Below, piece after piece: positions 11,576 through 25,498 of a stretch of 64,000 bases of DNA. Under the pieces are notes generated by a model, which had not been told where the DNA came from, searched no databases, and saw only the letters and a list, made by a program, of their open reading frames with translations. The stretch is from Acholoe squamosa. Lineage: Eukaryota; Annelida; Polychaeta; Phyllodocida; Polynoidae. How positions within the stretch are numbered: the stretch's first letter is position 1; each line of letters begins with the position of its first letter. The translations under genes and the position numbers were made by a program. The stretch spans positions 19,819,174 to 19,883,173 of the forward strand of contig OX439042.1 in assembly GCA_949317995.1 (NCBI GenBank), in the 5' to 3' direction.

Positions 11576-14500
11576 AGAGGAAGGTGCCCAGATATTGGGC
11601 AGAGGGTTTTTTTTCCCAGTCATTGGTCCAGAAGTCAGCATTGTTTTATTTTGTGTAAGATTTGCCAATCGATTGAAGAATCCCAGTGGATTTTGTTTGG
11701 GTGTAACAGTGCTTGATATCATCTTGTATTGGGGTCGTCATCCATGCGCACAATTAAATCGGGCCCAAAGTAGAACCAAGGCCACACTAGTTCTGTTCTT
11801 GCCTATTAAATATCATACTCTAGGGCATTGACAAGATAGACCTTACACTGTGAGCCCAGCGACCCAGTTTTACATTGGAAAGGCCTGTTTTTGTGCACTA
11901 CAGGGAAAGTTGATGTAAGTACAAACCCATTGACTTGATTGGGCTTCTACTGTAGCTGCTACGGCGGTATCTACTGCGTATTTACAATTCGGGCTCAGAG
12001 TGTAGGGTAGCCCAATGGTATTGACCAGAGAGTGTCTTGTCAGCAATAAGTAATAATTATAAAAGACGGGTATAATAGGATGTAGCTATGTGTGTATTTA
12101 TTGCATGTGGACAAGAAGACGATGTATGGGTACAGTGGTAAGTTTGTGGAAGTAGATGAGTAACAGCTTTGGAATGCAGTGGGCGCTGGCGAGTCAGGCA
12201 AGACCGATTCAGGTAACTCTGTAATAAAAGAGATACGTGTAAGCTGCATATAGGCCAGCAGAAGGTGTAATGGGTTAGTGTGGAGCAGGTGAGGAGTCAG
12301 TATTGTGGGAGCTCGCGCGGAGGGCACACATGCTCCTGAAGTTGCATTGGGATGAAGCTGTTTAGTATCTAGTATTGCACTTAGCCAGTGTAAGAATGGA
12401 CTAAGCAAGATTTCAATAAGGACACCTATCTCTCTAGGATTGGGAGTTGCTTGGACACAAACACTGTACTCAGGTTAGAATAATTTCGTTGGAACCCGTG
12501 TAAGCTTGATTGGAACATTGGACTATGAATGTAACTGGATTAATACATGTATAATAAACAGTGACCTGTATGAGCGTCTTGGTGTTGGTTCTACGAATGG
12601 GCAAGCCAGCATCATACCACTAGAGTTAGTCTTCCTAAACATGTGATAAACTGGTGAGAACTGTCTAATATAAAGGCACACAACATTACATTAATATGCA
12701 TACAATACAAAACCATACAGCCCAAGAGATTGTAGTCCTCCTTTTAATGACTATACCCAGTCAGTACAGTTCATCTGAATACATTTTTCTTGGTGCAATC
12801 GTGTTGGGTTTCACGTAAGAACCATATATATTAAATGAATTGTGCCAACAGGGTAGTGCAAATGTATTTACTAGTAGATGAAAGATATAGGGGCCACTCT
12901 GGACGCCATTGAACCAAAGAACATTAAAATGACATCACTCTAAAACTGACCCAGGTCAGCGGTCTCTGACGTCATAAACATCTACAGCCTAGTAACAGGT
13001 GTGACGTCGTTTGGCATATAAGTAGCATGACGTGCCGTCTTGAGACGCCAACACAACATCGATGATGACCTTTTGATGACGTGTGTTAGATGAAGTATTG
13101 ACGTGACCAAGATGGCGCCCGTCACGCCTCACCGATCATACCGGCCCCACCCGCTCTTGTTTATATTTCTCTAATTCTGTATAGGACTACCTGGGGGCTT
13201 CCGTGACAGACTCAGTCAATATGAATGATAAATCACGGCCATGCAGACCTAATAAGGTGCTGGATGACCTACTTTGAAAAACGATTTTCTCATCCCCAGA
13301 GGCCTTATATCATACCAGCCAGACCTCTGCGGTGAAAGTTTTGCATTTTTTTTATTTTTTTTTTTTTTAAGAATTTTCCTTTTCAAATTCTTGTAAAAAA
13401 TAAAATTCTCTTTGTGATAATGCTACGTCTATATTCATGATACATATGTGTTTCCCCAGTTTCTTGAGTTCTGAAATGAGGCCATTTTATTCAGATTTGA
13501 TACTTAGATTTACTTGGATTACGGACCTTTCCACCTAATACTTTGGTCGGCCAGAGGTAGATTAATAGAGCACACCCTTCCACTATCTCATACTTTTTTT
13601 ATTACCAAAAAATCTCGCCGGCGGATCCGTAATCCATGTTATCATATTAGAATAAAATGGCTTTAGTAGCTTTTTATTTTCCACCTTAACCAGATTATCT
13701 TGTTCTTGTGCCTCAGGACAACTGCAGCTGGTGATCCTGCAGTCTCAACCAGTTACTGTTGGTCTATGTTTGTTTTGCTTAAACTCTACAAAGGGGCACA
13801 CTTCTTGACAGAAGTTTCCTTGAACTTAATCTATTTTCCTGTAACACTCTCATTTGTCCTCTGTGTGTGCCTTTAGCATTTTGAAGTAAACATGGACGGG
13901 TACAGCGGCTCCTTGGAAGTATCTATAATGTATAGAAATCAAAATAGGGGTGTTTGTTTTGCTATTCAGAACGCAATATTACAGAATATCCTTTACTTTC
14001 AACTCCATCTCCCCAACATCCCAAGGGTCCAGACAAGGACAATGGAACAGTGGCGTCACTATGCGGGAAGTCGGAGAACTGCAGAAACTCTACTTTGATG
14101 AACGCCACTCTCACACTTCTACAATCAAAGGCAGGGGAACATATAGCGGGAATACCTATGAGAGTAGACGGATTATCTGAAAACCTGAAGATATCCAACA
14201 AAGTTATTACATCATTCTACTGAAGCCTATTCTCACTTGGAGTGAGCCCCATATGTTTGAAAGGGGATAGAGGTCAATCGCAAGCTTAAAAACGGTGTAC
14301 CGTTGCCGAGGTACAGGCCTATTCATTATAATGAAGAAATGTTCTCCAGCAATAGAAATATGTTCTGTATTACACTTTAAGAAGATCTGACCTTTTACTC
14401 ATATTTGCCATGAGGGTCGCGAAATAAGCTAATTCTTTCCGAGAATCGAGCTCCAAATTAAATCACACCCAGAAACACACCAAGAAAAAACACGACAACA

Positions 14501-17500
14501 AAACAGAGCATTTTTGTTCGGGGGTGGGGGTTGGGGCGTAAGCTCTTAACTCCGTCACTGACGAGGTCATATGAGGAAATTGCATGTGGTCATTGTCTTT
14601 AACTGATGACCGATGTCGCCACTTCTGCATAGCCTTGTCATTGAACTGATAGGTAATGAATTAGACTGGTATAAAGAGAGCTTTATAGTTAATGTTACCA
14701 ATAGTATCTATAGAGGAAATGTAGCACTCACTGTAGCAGGCCTAACTTATCCACAATCGGTACTTTTGTATCATTCTACAGTAACACAATGACAATATCC
14801 GACGTTTCTTGTTCGCGTACATGTGTGTATTTTAAGGACGATATCCTTACACAGTAACTCATTTTGGTTAACATCGATAAAGCGATTTTATCTGACGTGA
14901 AACCGCATGTAAGAGCGGCACTTGGGGCTCGCAAGCTTTCGTCCCACCCAACATGTATCTACAGTGGAGGTATATGATCAAATCTTATGATGGAATGTAC
15001 ATGTTTATCACAACGTATGCAAACACTTGCACTTGCATTCAACACAATGTTATAAAAAATGCACCAATGACACGATGGGGACAAGCAATAGGACACTTTT
15101 AATAAACTCTCCTCTAGCAAGTAAACTGTAACCCTGCCATCTGTACCCCCAAGGCATAGGGGAGGTAAACAAAAGAGTTGTCAGATAGGTTGTTTATTTC
15201 TCCCACCACATCAACATATGTCACCTCTGTGTCTTCATTGTTTCTGGACCCTGGGCGTTCCCACATTAATAACCCAAGTCACCTCGAGGTGGTGCCACCC
15301 ACTGGCGTCTGATTTTATTTATTAATCCTTTCAGAATTCTTCCCTGATATATTCGACATGGTGCATGAATGCAGCCCTGGTGCATTTCTGTATCCAAAGG
15401 ATAGGCATGATGTGTGAGTGTAGTGCTGGTGAGCATATTAAGTCGCCAGCAATGCATTAATATATATTTGCGCCGAGGTTTAAGGTCCTGGGAGAAATGG
15501 AGACATGTCAAACTTGAAACCAGGATGTCAAGCCATTGTCAAACTACTATTCCGTCCTTTTCGACTAAGAATTAACAATTTACATAAAGATGACGATAGA
15601 TGAAACCATTTCTTCTCTTTTCTACTGTGGGCGTGGTGTGTGTTCAGGTTTATGTGCTGTTACTAACAATAGATACCAAGTTAATCCGTTGGAGACAGTA
15701 CAGCGGCTCAATCTACAATGCCATTTTATCGTCATGATGCATGTGTGAAACCCTAGTAAATAAGTCAGCTGGGCTGCAGACAGATGCTGCCGCCATGACA
15801 TTGATACACTCACTGCACTGGATCATCGTGCTGATATAGGAAAATCAACCTGAAGGCATCATGTGGACCTCAGAAAGTTATGGGTTAACATAAATGCACC
15901 ATGTGGCCCTGAAAGGGTTAAGGTCGGGGACACAGGGAGGGGACAGTGCCTAAGGGTGAAATCTACACCACCCAGGCTATCCCTAAATTAGGCCTTACAG
16001 GCCCAATCCCGCCTATCTATATGTGCCATCAGTGTGGGGCATGATTTTTTACTCCTTGGTTTGTTCATGGTTTGCTCATTAGTCGTTGTAGGTTTAGAAA
16101 ATGCAATGTTGGGTTCCTTCGCATGCGTTACCTCAGATAACCCCCGGGGATGGTTCCAGGACTCGTGTTTTGCACCATCAATTTGTGTATTTTAGGAGAT
16201 AAAGATAATGGGCCCATTATTCAAATTCGTCAATTATCTGTAACATACCAAAGTAGCATAGAAATAACTCACACCCACCCCATCCCCTCAAAAAATGAAT
16301 GAATCCCAAACATGGAATAAGGTGTGGGAAATAGGCCTTGTTCCATATGCAAAAGGGGCAGATACGGCTTGTGCCTATCTACCTATATCAGAATACATAG
16401 GGAGATTTCTCAAATGTGTCCCTAAATTAATGAGCGATTTATGTTAATATGTTGGGAGTCAAGCCTTATCAGGATATTATCTGAACCCTTTATGAGGCTG
16501 CAGGTAGAAGAAGGAATGCTGATCATCAGACGCTGGCATGAGTCATGCAGGGGTGGCGCCTCCAAGTGGGAATACTCCGCCTTATTCTATGGACCCACAG
16601 AGTAGTGGAATGTCATTATCTACAAGCAGGCAGGCGTAGATTCCAAAAGGAAACCTCTGAAAACATGGGTTTGAAACACGTCTAATATTGATGTGATAAT
16701 TTCACTGACATAAGTTAGATTAAAACCACCTAGTGAGCATTAAACATTAAACCAATGTTGATCAGTGGAAAATAAAAGATAATTGTGTACATTGTATTGT
16801 CCAATACACATCCAACAACCCCACCCCCTCCCGTATTTCTAAATTCTGTCTCTGTGACTGGTAGTATGTCACTTATTAGATATTAGATTCTAGACATCTT
16901 TGAATGTAAACATGCATATGTAAACATACATACATGCATATGCCCAATATGCTACTATTATGGAATTTATGATTTTATATATTCCATTTAATCTTATGTG
17001 GGAAAAAGAGAGAAGATTTTACCACCTGACACGTTACAGCAACTGATTGATGGTACCTACATTGTTAGATTAGTTACATGATTAGGCTGATGACCACAAA
17101 ATATTTGGCAATCTCCCAGTAACATTTGGTAGCCCTGAGATATGCTTTAATCAGCTAGGTATCCTAATATCAAAGGGTCATATGTGGCTGAATATCGGTG
17201 GTGAACATAACAACCCACTAATTGATTGATTGATATGGAGGGTGGATAATTATGAGTTATAGGTCTCCCTCATAACCGTCATAGCATCTGTCCTGGGACA
17301 GAACTCGAAGTGAAGTAGGCCCCTATGTGCAGTGATTTACAGAGTTCTCACTATGTGGGGCATCAATGACAAGATACGTGTTTTTTGTTGTTGTTTTTTC
17401 AATCAAAATAAAATTCAATTTAAATGATATTAACCTGACAAATTCGTGAAGTTAACTGGTACATTAAGGTGACAAATCTTTCTATCGCCATATGATTCAT

Positions 17501-20189
17501 AAATTCTAAAAACCAGCTGATTAACATTAATTTTGTGATACCATGGTAAGCCAAGAAATTGCATAGACTTAGTGGAAATCCATCCAAACCGTAGGTCTAT
17601 ATCGATCATATAAGATAATCCCCCCTCGCCCCCTTGGAAAGGATTATCCGATGCAATGCATTAAATATCATTTTCCATGAAGGGGTGTAGATGAACAGTT
17701 TGGAGTTATTAATATAAAGGCCAGGGCACTGGTAACGGTCAATATGATATATGGCCAGTAAACATACAGTCACAGACCCAAAGGTTTACTAATACACGAT
17801 ACCATATATTATGCCTACATCAAAGGGTTTTGCCAAACCCTTTACACAGGGCCCTACTATCGATTAGACCCTTCCGGTTTAGGATGAAAAACGATTCCAA
17901 TAGAGAGCCCAGATAAAAGATGGGGTCGTGTTGCCATCACCAGTCATCATCCCGTTATCCCAGCGCCTGTCCTTATCCAGGTATTGTCTCAAAACCTAAT
18001 GACCTGTCCCTCCCTGGAGCCACCGATTATCGCCCATCCCCACCCCCTGACGTCACAGTTTACGTCACCGTCCAATGAGGTCTTTGTGTTTATATTGGAG
18101 AAGGTTTTCCCAGCTCGGTTTGGTCATTAGCAATGTAATTAATCCATGTCCGGCTGATCTATCCATGTCTGGCGCCATCAGCAAGGTAAGGCAGAGATCA
18201 CAGACGTTACATCAATCTTATTACGTTATGCTTACGTGGCTTTTACGTATACACGCTGAAAACTGTAGCCGTACTCCCCACGAGGCCCATCAGCCCCCTG
18301 TAGAGCAGTAAAAGACTGGGAAATTGGTGCAACAGTACAGGCTTTGCCGCTGATAAAAAGTTTACCTTGGCAAGAATGCCTCTCCAAGATGAAAGCTCTC
18401 TGCATGCCGCAAATTGTTAGACCGGTTTCGTCTTTGAGTGAATTGATAATGGGCTGAGCGATTAAGGAATTGTCTGCTTAAAGACATGGCTTGCTTTTAT
18501 AAATTCCAATTAGGACCACTCCGTACAAAAGTGGAAAATTTTTCACCTGAAACTGATGGCAGTAGTGGTGTGTCATGTTGTTATAAATGTCAAATATGTG
18601 GGGATAATTTAAGAAGTTTCTATTATTGAAAATGTCACTTCCCTCTCAGTTATATCCTTTACTTGAGCTGGTATGGAGGCCATTGTATTACAGACATTGT
18701 CATCCAAATGCCAAGAGGGATGGGGTCTACTTAATGTCTTTAACACCGGACACTCTCATTTCCCTAAAATAGGGGCATGGGAAAATCAGAGTGGATACTC
18801 TCAATACGACCGTTTGAGGCATTGTGGGGGTAAAACTCTAATCACAGGGACACCTCCTCTCACTACACTCAGAAAAATATTGACTGTAAATGAAAGCCTC
18901 TGCTCCCCAGGGACCGTGCACAAAACAAACCTTTTAATCCTTTCAACCCTTGGAATATGCCCCATTGTGTGTTCTGTTTTATAAATGAATTCATCCATGC
19001 ACTGAGCCGGCTTTAAGATGACACGCTGAAATTTCCAACATTGTATTTGTAACGTCAGGACTAAAAAGGGAATTGGATTAGAGGTTTTGGGAGAGGGTTA
19101 GAAATCTCATACAAAAAGGACACTTTAGCCATACAAAAAGTATCCTTTTTAGAATTGTCTATGTGCCATTATAGGTTAGTAATAGCAAAGTGAATATTGT
19201 AGGATTAATAGTAGTATATTGAAATGGAAACAGGTGAATACATGTTCATAGAATCTATTCTTCCAAGCTTGTTATTAGATGTCCACGAAGTGCAATTCTG
19301 CGAGAACATTTATCCTGTAATTGAGGGCAATTATCGATATCAGTCCACTATAGCGAGACAAGGTTTTGTCCTGTATGCATAGAAAGTAAGCTTGTTATAA
19401 GGTATCTTCTCCTCCTGTAGAAACAATGCCCTTGCCAAAGAAGAAAAAAAAGTTCGGTAACATGCTCCAGAGGCTTGCAATATAGTCAGGTTGGATTTCC
19501 TTTTATAGTCCTCTTTTTATGATTATGTATTGAATTGACTTTTATTGTATCCAGGCATACGAAACATGTGAATTCTGCACACACACAAAAAAAAGTTGAA
19601 AATGAAACCATATTCACTAAAGTTTCCTATCTTTGTGTGGAAAGTTCAGTACATTCAGTTATTCCCATCTATAGAGTAGGACAAATGACGCCTTGGACTT
19701 CTATCCAAAATTAAGGGTTGCATAAATTGTATTCTGGTATCATCAATTAAGATAACAGGTGCCACTCACAAAATAAGAATTATACACAATCAGTAATCCT
19801 TTTTGCAGTAATTCTGATTTCTCTGCCAATCTCACGCACCATTTCTACCACAACTGGGAAAACCCGTATCTGCATCTCTATGGGATTAGAGTTAGGTAAC
19901 AAGTGCATAGAACCATAGACACTGAACGATATTACAAACTTTGATGCTGACTACCCCCCCCCCCTCCTGTACACCCTCAAGGCAGACCCCTATGACTCAG
20001 CCATCTTTGAATTAAACACCGTTGATTGGGGATTAAGTTACAAGTCTGCTGAGGACTGCATAACATCAATTCTTCCTATTCCCTTGATTTCCTCAACACT
20101 TGAAGAGCAGTTTGCATCATGAGGAGACGAAATGACAATTGGTCACATCATGGGGAGACACACCCTGGGGTGGGAGGGGACCTCCCCAG
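11576..20189. other. Long stretch without an assignable gene
   Basis: Nothing here can be joined into a gene. Features noticed are CRE-like TGACGTCA words around 12968 and 18049, and poly-T at 13346-13368. GGTTAACATAAATG and CCCTGAAAGGGTTAAG near 15880-15922 resemble decayed ends of the piggyBac-like family. A G+C-richer patch at 17930-18320 has a 78-codon open frame (18075-18311) that I do not recognise. The inverted pair GGATTACGGACC / GGATCCGTAATCC lies at about 13517-13636. Confidence 0.4.
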
Positions 20190-20371
20190 TGGCCTTGTCC
20201 AGGGCGTTAATCCCTTGTATATCAACAAGCAGCATGACCTTTCGCTGGTCCATGGCGTGTGTGAAGGGTAGGGTTTCAGCTTGAAGTGTATCTCATGAGA
20301 GGGGCTTAGGACCCAGGACCTCTGAGAGTCAACAGTACAAGAGGCAGGGGTTCCAGTGCCTCATCCTTTGA
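20190..20371 (+). CDS. Two phase-compatible exon-like segments (weak)
   Basis: Segment 20190-20267 follows ACCTCCCCAG and precedes GG|GTAGGG, and encodes GLVQGVNPLYINKQHDLS. Segment 20317-20371 follows ACCCAG, restores the split glycine codon and ends in TGA after QQYKRQGFQCLIL. The spacer would be only 49 bp. The antisense of the first segment is also open and natural-looking (VMLLVDIQGINALDKATG), so the strand is unsure. A further open segment follows at about 20434-20480. I recognise no family. Confidence 0.2.
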
Positions 20372-22421
20372 TGTGGCCAGGTACAGGTGGGGTAACTGGA
20401 CAGGTAGGTTAAGATACCTGGGTGATGTAACACACCTCCAGGGGGGTGGTGGACAATGGTGACTACCTGTAGAGGAGATGTCCTTAACAGGGTAGGAGGA
20501 CACCCCACGGAACGACCCAACCGTCAAAATACTGATGGTATTCAAGATGAGTATTGTTGAAGTAGTTTAATATCAAAAAGTCTGTGATCAGAGAACAAAA
20601 TAAATGCATAGCCAAGAATCACAAATAAAGCAATATAACCTTACTGAACAGGTCATTCATTCATCGATAGTGCTGGAACCCATTTTGTTCATACTACTTA
20701 GTCTACTATCAGCTTCACCGTTCCCTTATTTATACAACTCATATTTGTCCTTCAACCCTAAATCCACCCACTCCACACCTCTGCTGATTTATCAATCCGC
20801 CTGCGTTTGAAGTCCGACCAAATTTCTTCCTACATATATCATGAGCATGATCTGCAGATATAGCGTTAGGGGATATACAGTCCCCACAAGTTTGTGAAGC
20901 CAGCTCATGTGTTGTACCTGTGCTGATTACAGGTAGATAACGGTAGGCAGGTAGAGGTGCCCAGGGGAGTGCTAACTGGACAGGTGTGTAGTACATGATA
21001 GCGGTGGGTCATAATGAGAGGTTGTGGGGTCTCTCACCTTCAGGCTATATCTACCTGGGGGGAAAAGCTGTTCCTAAACATGTGTACAACAGGTGTGGTA
21101 ATGATGTGATTTGTATCTTTAAGTGGTCTCATGAAATTTTACTGACAAAAATCAAAGTGTTCTATGGAATAATCGAAAATTGGATATGATAAACGTTAAT
21201 AAACCGACCACGCAGATGTCCGATACATGTGCGAATTTCTGAACAGAAAATCTGGACAGAAATCGCCAGGGTCCAACATTGGGGGAGCCTTGCATGTGGA
21301 CCGCGAAAAATCGCTCAGCATCTGACGTGTATTGGACAACACAATCGTGTATTAGGCAATAAACATCTAATAAAAACAACAATACCCCCTGTGCATTTCA
21401 TGAAGTTTTAATCAATTCTCTTGGCGACGTAGCCAAGAAGAAAACATTTAATTAATAAGAAGATTTCTGATTATGAAATGCTAATGTGAAATATTGTGCT
21501 CACCAATTCATCTACTGGTCAGATTTCGCAATGAACTCACACATTTTACATGAAAATCAATCATAGCTGAAGTGAATGCGCAATACTTCCGCCCATCCAC
21601 AATGTTGTGTATAATTATTCCCCCTGTAATTACACTTGTGTTTAGGATTTCTATAGAAACTGGACAGGTGGTTAATCATTAAACTAAACCCACCAGTGTT
21701 ATCCCTCTGTGTCCAGTCTTTAATTATAAACTCCAGGTATAGTATGTCACAGAACAGGGACATTATTGGTATATATCACCTGTGTAATCTTATTTAGCCA
21801 TCGGCAGATGCTCTTTTATCATGATGACAACTTGATGACGTTGCTTTCCAAGGTTTAGTACAACACAGTCCAAACATTTTGAGAACTGTAAGAATTCCAG
21901 CTCGTGTCTACACAAAGGAACCATTGTTTCTGAAATGTGACAAAGTTGGAACAGTATTTTGTTCTTAGTGATGCAATTATGCTGCCAGAGATGGGGATGT
22001 AAAAACGTGATACAAACAAAGGATGCGTGTGTGTGGAGCTGTGCAGAAGCCAGTTATGGCTGCCCAAGGTGTGGTAATTGATTAATTAGTACCTCTACAC
22101 ATGACATTAACAGTTTAAAGCTGCTGGAGCATGGACAATAGATTTAGACTTAACCTGCTGGTGATACATTGATTTTACAAGAGCTGGGCATGAAAGGCGT
22201 TTCCACAGATTGAATGCCGTTCAGATCACTATCATTTTCGTGGTGGATCCATGGTTGGGAAAATGAAGAGGTGCGGCTCTCCACTATATGTAAAAGGAAG
22301 GGGTGAAATGCCTACTGTTGGCTATAAAATCTTGGGACTGAAAGAGGCAAAAAATCGTTATACTTCAGACAAAAGGGCATTGCGCGCCCGCGTTCCCCAG
22401 CAAAAAAGTATTGCCACCGTT
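20372..22421. other. No gene supported
   Basis: Short open frames only. Several ACCTGTCC / GGACAGGT words recur around 20400-20990. The region is otherwise ordinary AT-rich spacer. Confidence 0.45.
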
Positions 22422-23613
22422 TTAGGGTAGATTAACCTAAAGACGACCACATACCAAGAGTCGACCACCTGTCAGATAGATTTTCTCACTCTCACATGTA
22501 CTGCATTGGTCTTGAACCCTAATATTATTGAAATAGAGGTGTTATAGTACCCCATAGAATGATGTACTGGAATATATGAAGTAATTGTCATTGCATGATA
22601 ATACACTAAAGTTCCTACATTTGAATGGTTTTTAGCATGACCAGCTGGCCATTTCATCAGAATTCTCCAACTTTGGTTCTATAATTTGAAGATGACAAGT
22701 GCTCACATATACAACATGTTGACTCTAGGAATTGATAAATATCTTTGCTAAATGATAGAATAAGGAAAAGTGTAGAAATGTTAAGTACTTTCTGTATAGG
22801 ACTTATTTCCTAGAACATACCGATTTCACCTAGAGATGACCACCATTTCACCTTAAGTTGACTACTCCTTATACACCTATTTGTACATTTAATTGAATAG
22901 AAACCAATGATTATGTAGGATTACATCACAAGATTCATGGCCAGAATAGGTTGGGATAGAAATCTTCACTGGATTATGCTCTGATGCATACATTTCGATC
23001 TTTACTGTAATGCTATGGTTATTACTGTGTAGAGGAAGTATTTGATACTGAGATTGTGATGATAAAGTTAAAGAATGGATTATTATAAATTAGTCTATAT
23101 TGAAGGTCTATAAAAGAACATTAAAAAAAGCCTCTATAATGCAGGGTTGCAAATACCACTTCTATTTTGATGAGATTTACAATATCCATGACCATAGAAT
23201 TGCCTCCAATTTCCATTCTAATTGAGTCACTGTAAAAATATACATTTTCTTATGATGCAATAATTTTTATTATGCCATTTTACAGCATATTTATAGAAGA
23301 CACTTATTCTATTTTCAAATAATAGTTTAATGATCATAGCGCCATTTAAAGGGTAATTATCAAGTGGTCCACTCAAGGTGCAAGGTGGTCATCTCAAGGT
23401 GAAAATAGATGATCTTAGATATGATGAAAAACAATAGATAAACTTTACACATGGATTTGAGAAAGGTAAGTGTTCAAAAAGCCCAAAAAAATGTCTTTCA
23501 CTTAGTACCTTGGGGAACCCTACGGACCTATTAGACTCAAATATATTAGCTACTGGATTTCCCTTATTGAAAACCTGCACAGGAACGGTCATCTTTAGGT
23601 TAATCTACCCTAA
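22422..23613. mobile_element. Inverted-repeat DNA transposon remnant (1.19 kb)
   Basis: The left end, TTAGGGTAGATTAACCTAAA then GACGACC, is inverted at the right end with one mismatch in 27 bases. Inside, short modules with GACCACC and CACCTTAAG / CTCAAGGTG repeat in both orientations near each end. No transposase-like frame survives. No clear target-site duplication lies directly outside the repeats, so the family is unassigned. Confidence 0.6.
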
Positions 23614-23903
23614 GTACTGTGCTTCTTTTAGAACTACGTTCATTGCTTAAAGTGGTGCTTGGCACCTCGCCCTCTATCGCATAAAGACGTGGACATCGAG
23701 GTTGATGTCAGTCCAAGAAAACAAGAGCTAATTATTGTTCCCGAACACACCAGGTACCGCTATCCACGATCTTGGTATTCACCTTCTCTGGCGTAACCAT
23801 GTCATGGTCTGTCAGTGCACGCGTAGGACGTCAAAGACGGCCATTAGTCACCTTACTGTTCTTTCAAAATAGAAAAAAAGACTGCCTGAAAGTTGTCAAA
23901 GTT

Positions 23904-24272
23904 TCAAATTGAAGCAGATCTTTTTTTTGTCTCGTCATGAAATACTTCTTTAAAAGGTGTCCTTTTCACAGTGTTCTGAGGACAGTCGATGCAATAAAGC
24001 CATTTCTGTAGGGCTCTAACGGACTCGAACATGTAATTAGCTTTCATTTTCAGCACTGTCTTATTCCTTTGCTCTAAAAGTGAGAAACCGGGTGTAAAAC
24101 AGACTTCGTCGTTATACTGTAAAAGCTTTTGAGCGCCCAGTGCATGATCTTTAAAAAAAACTATAAAAAAAGGCCGAATGGTCTGGACACCATTGAGGTT
24201 TCGGAGATGGAATGGACATCTGTAGGTCAATACTGGCAACAGTGGATTTAATTTACCTCCAACCTTGATCAT
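23904..24272 (-). CDS. Hypothetical 122-residue open frame (weak)
   Basis: An ATG at 24272 opens 122 codons without introns, ending at 23904. The product starts MIKVGGKLNPLLPVLTYRC, is basic with scattered cysteines, and shows no domain I can name and no obvious signal peptide. Upstream, at about 24361, lies GCGCATGCGTC, close to an NRF1 binding site, in a CpG-richer patch, which is the kind of context expected of a promoter. No AATAAA is seen shortly downstream. A frame of this length can arise by chance in 64 kb, so this is a weak call. Confidence 0.2.
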   Translation of the reverse strand: MIKVGGKLNPLLPVLTYRCPFHLRNLNGVQTIRPFFIVFFKDHALGAQKLLQYNDEVCFTPGFSLLEQRNKTVLKMKANYMFESVRALQKWLYCIDCPQNTVKRTPFKEVFHDETKKRSASI

Positions 24273-24965
24273 TTAACAACTTTTTCTCTGACAAAATGGA
24301 CGAGTAGGAATGAAGCACCCGTGGGCTAATTATCCGAGTACATAGAGAACACTGTTAAAGAGCGCATGCGTCATTTGTTCGGGCTTGGCCACGTGCATCC
24401 GGTCATATGGTCCTCTAGCGGCACGCTCTGCTGGTACCCTCAGGTAAACCAATGCCCACAGGACAGAATGGGGCGTGGTGTCGGACCTGCGGTAACCAGC
24501 GACACTGCACCCCGGAGGACACGGCAGACGACATTTCCCTTTGGTTTAGTCTTGGCGGGAAAGTCCAAAGGCCTGGGCAATACAGGGTGTTTTCGGTTGG
24601 TAAAACAGACATAGAGAGAGAGTCGAAATCACGCACAAAACTAATCAATCGATACGCGCCGGTAGGCCAATCACGTAGGACTCGTAGGACTCTATTATGT
24701 TGTAGGCCTAATGCCAGGTCTAATGACTATACTTACCACCCTAAAGTTCCCCTAAAAAAGAGGACAGAAATGCAAGAGAAAAATATCAACAATCATCATT
24801 AGAAAAGATCGCTTCCTGTATGAAATGAGGGGAAATATATATGGTAAAACTTGTGTATATATATTTCGAATAAAGACCTTGAGATAAGAATTTGGACAAT
24901 CTTGAAAAAATCTTGAGAAAAATCTTCAAAAAATCTACAAAAAACTCTGAGGTTGGTCCCTTTTA

Positions 24966-25225
24966 GAGAGTGGTCATTATTTATCAACAGTGGGCCCGGG
25001 GGGAATTTTAACGCCCCTCCTCGACGACAGTCTAAATATTTTACGCCCACCCCGCGCCAGAGGCGCGGAAAATTGTTGCGCCCCTCTTTGAGCTATAGTA
25101 ACGCATGTTTTTTTTTTGCTAAAAAGAGGGTAAATTTTTTTAGCCCCCCCCTCAAGAGGAGTCAAATTCTTTAGCCCCCCCCCTCAAACCCACCAGCCCC
25201 CCCCCCCTGTTGAATAACCACTCCC
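24966..25225 (+). mobile_element. PIF/Harbinger-like MITE, copy 4
   Basis: The copy starts GAGAGTGGTCATTATTTAT and ends in CCACTCCC, with TTA at 24963-24965 and 25226-25228. It has the same core as copy 3 (TTGAGCTATAGTAACGC, GCTAAAAAGAGGG). The right inverted repeat is eroded, and internal deletions shorten it to about 260 bp. Confidence 0.7.
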
Positions 25226-25440
25226 TTAGCTGAGGTCGGTCGGATGACCGGAAAACTTTTTTTTTCTTTACCAAATCCTTAGGTTCTGTGGAAAGAAACG
25301 TTGACTGTATTTAACAATTTAGTTTTCGTATTTAATGTGTGAAATCAAATTGAAAGGGAATGGTGAAAGGTGTTGAGTCGCAACATAATACGGTCCCGGG
25401 ATGGATAACCCCTGCAGCGCCAGGCAATGATTATAGAAAA

Positions 25441-25498
25441 GTGCGGGAAAAGCACACGACTTTCGACGTCGGCAAGCACTCTAATACCAGCGCCACAT
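25441..25498 (-). repeat. Degenerate tRNA-derived SINE head
   Basis: Read on the minus strand, the segment follows a tRNA layout. It has GTGGCGCTGGTATTAGAG in the A-box/D-arm position, CTTGCCGACGTCGAAAGTCG in the anticodon/variable region, and a damaged B box before CCCGCAC. This pattern is typical of animal tRNA-derived SINE heads. It is too damaged to be a working tRNA. The CpG-rich flanks (25370-25700) carry overlapping open frames that are probably by-products. Confidence 0.4.

Noticed and set aside
12040-12408. 122-codon minus-strand frame
   Set aside because: Leu/Ser/Thr/Tyr-rich without motif or splice context, consistent with chance.
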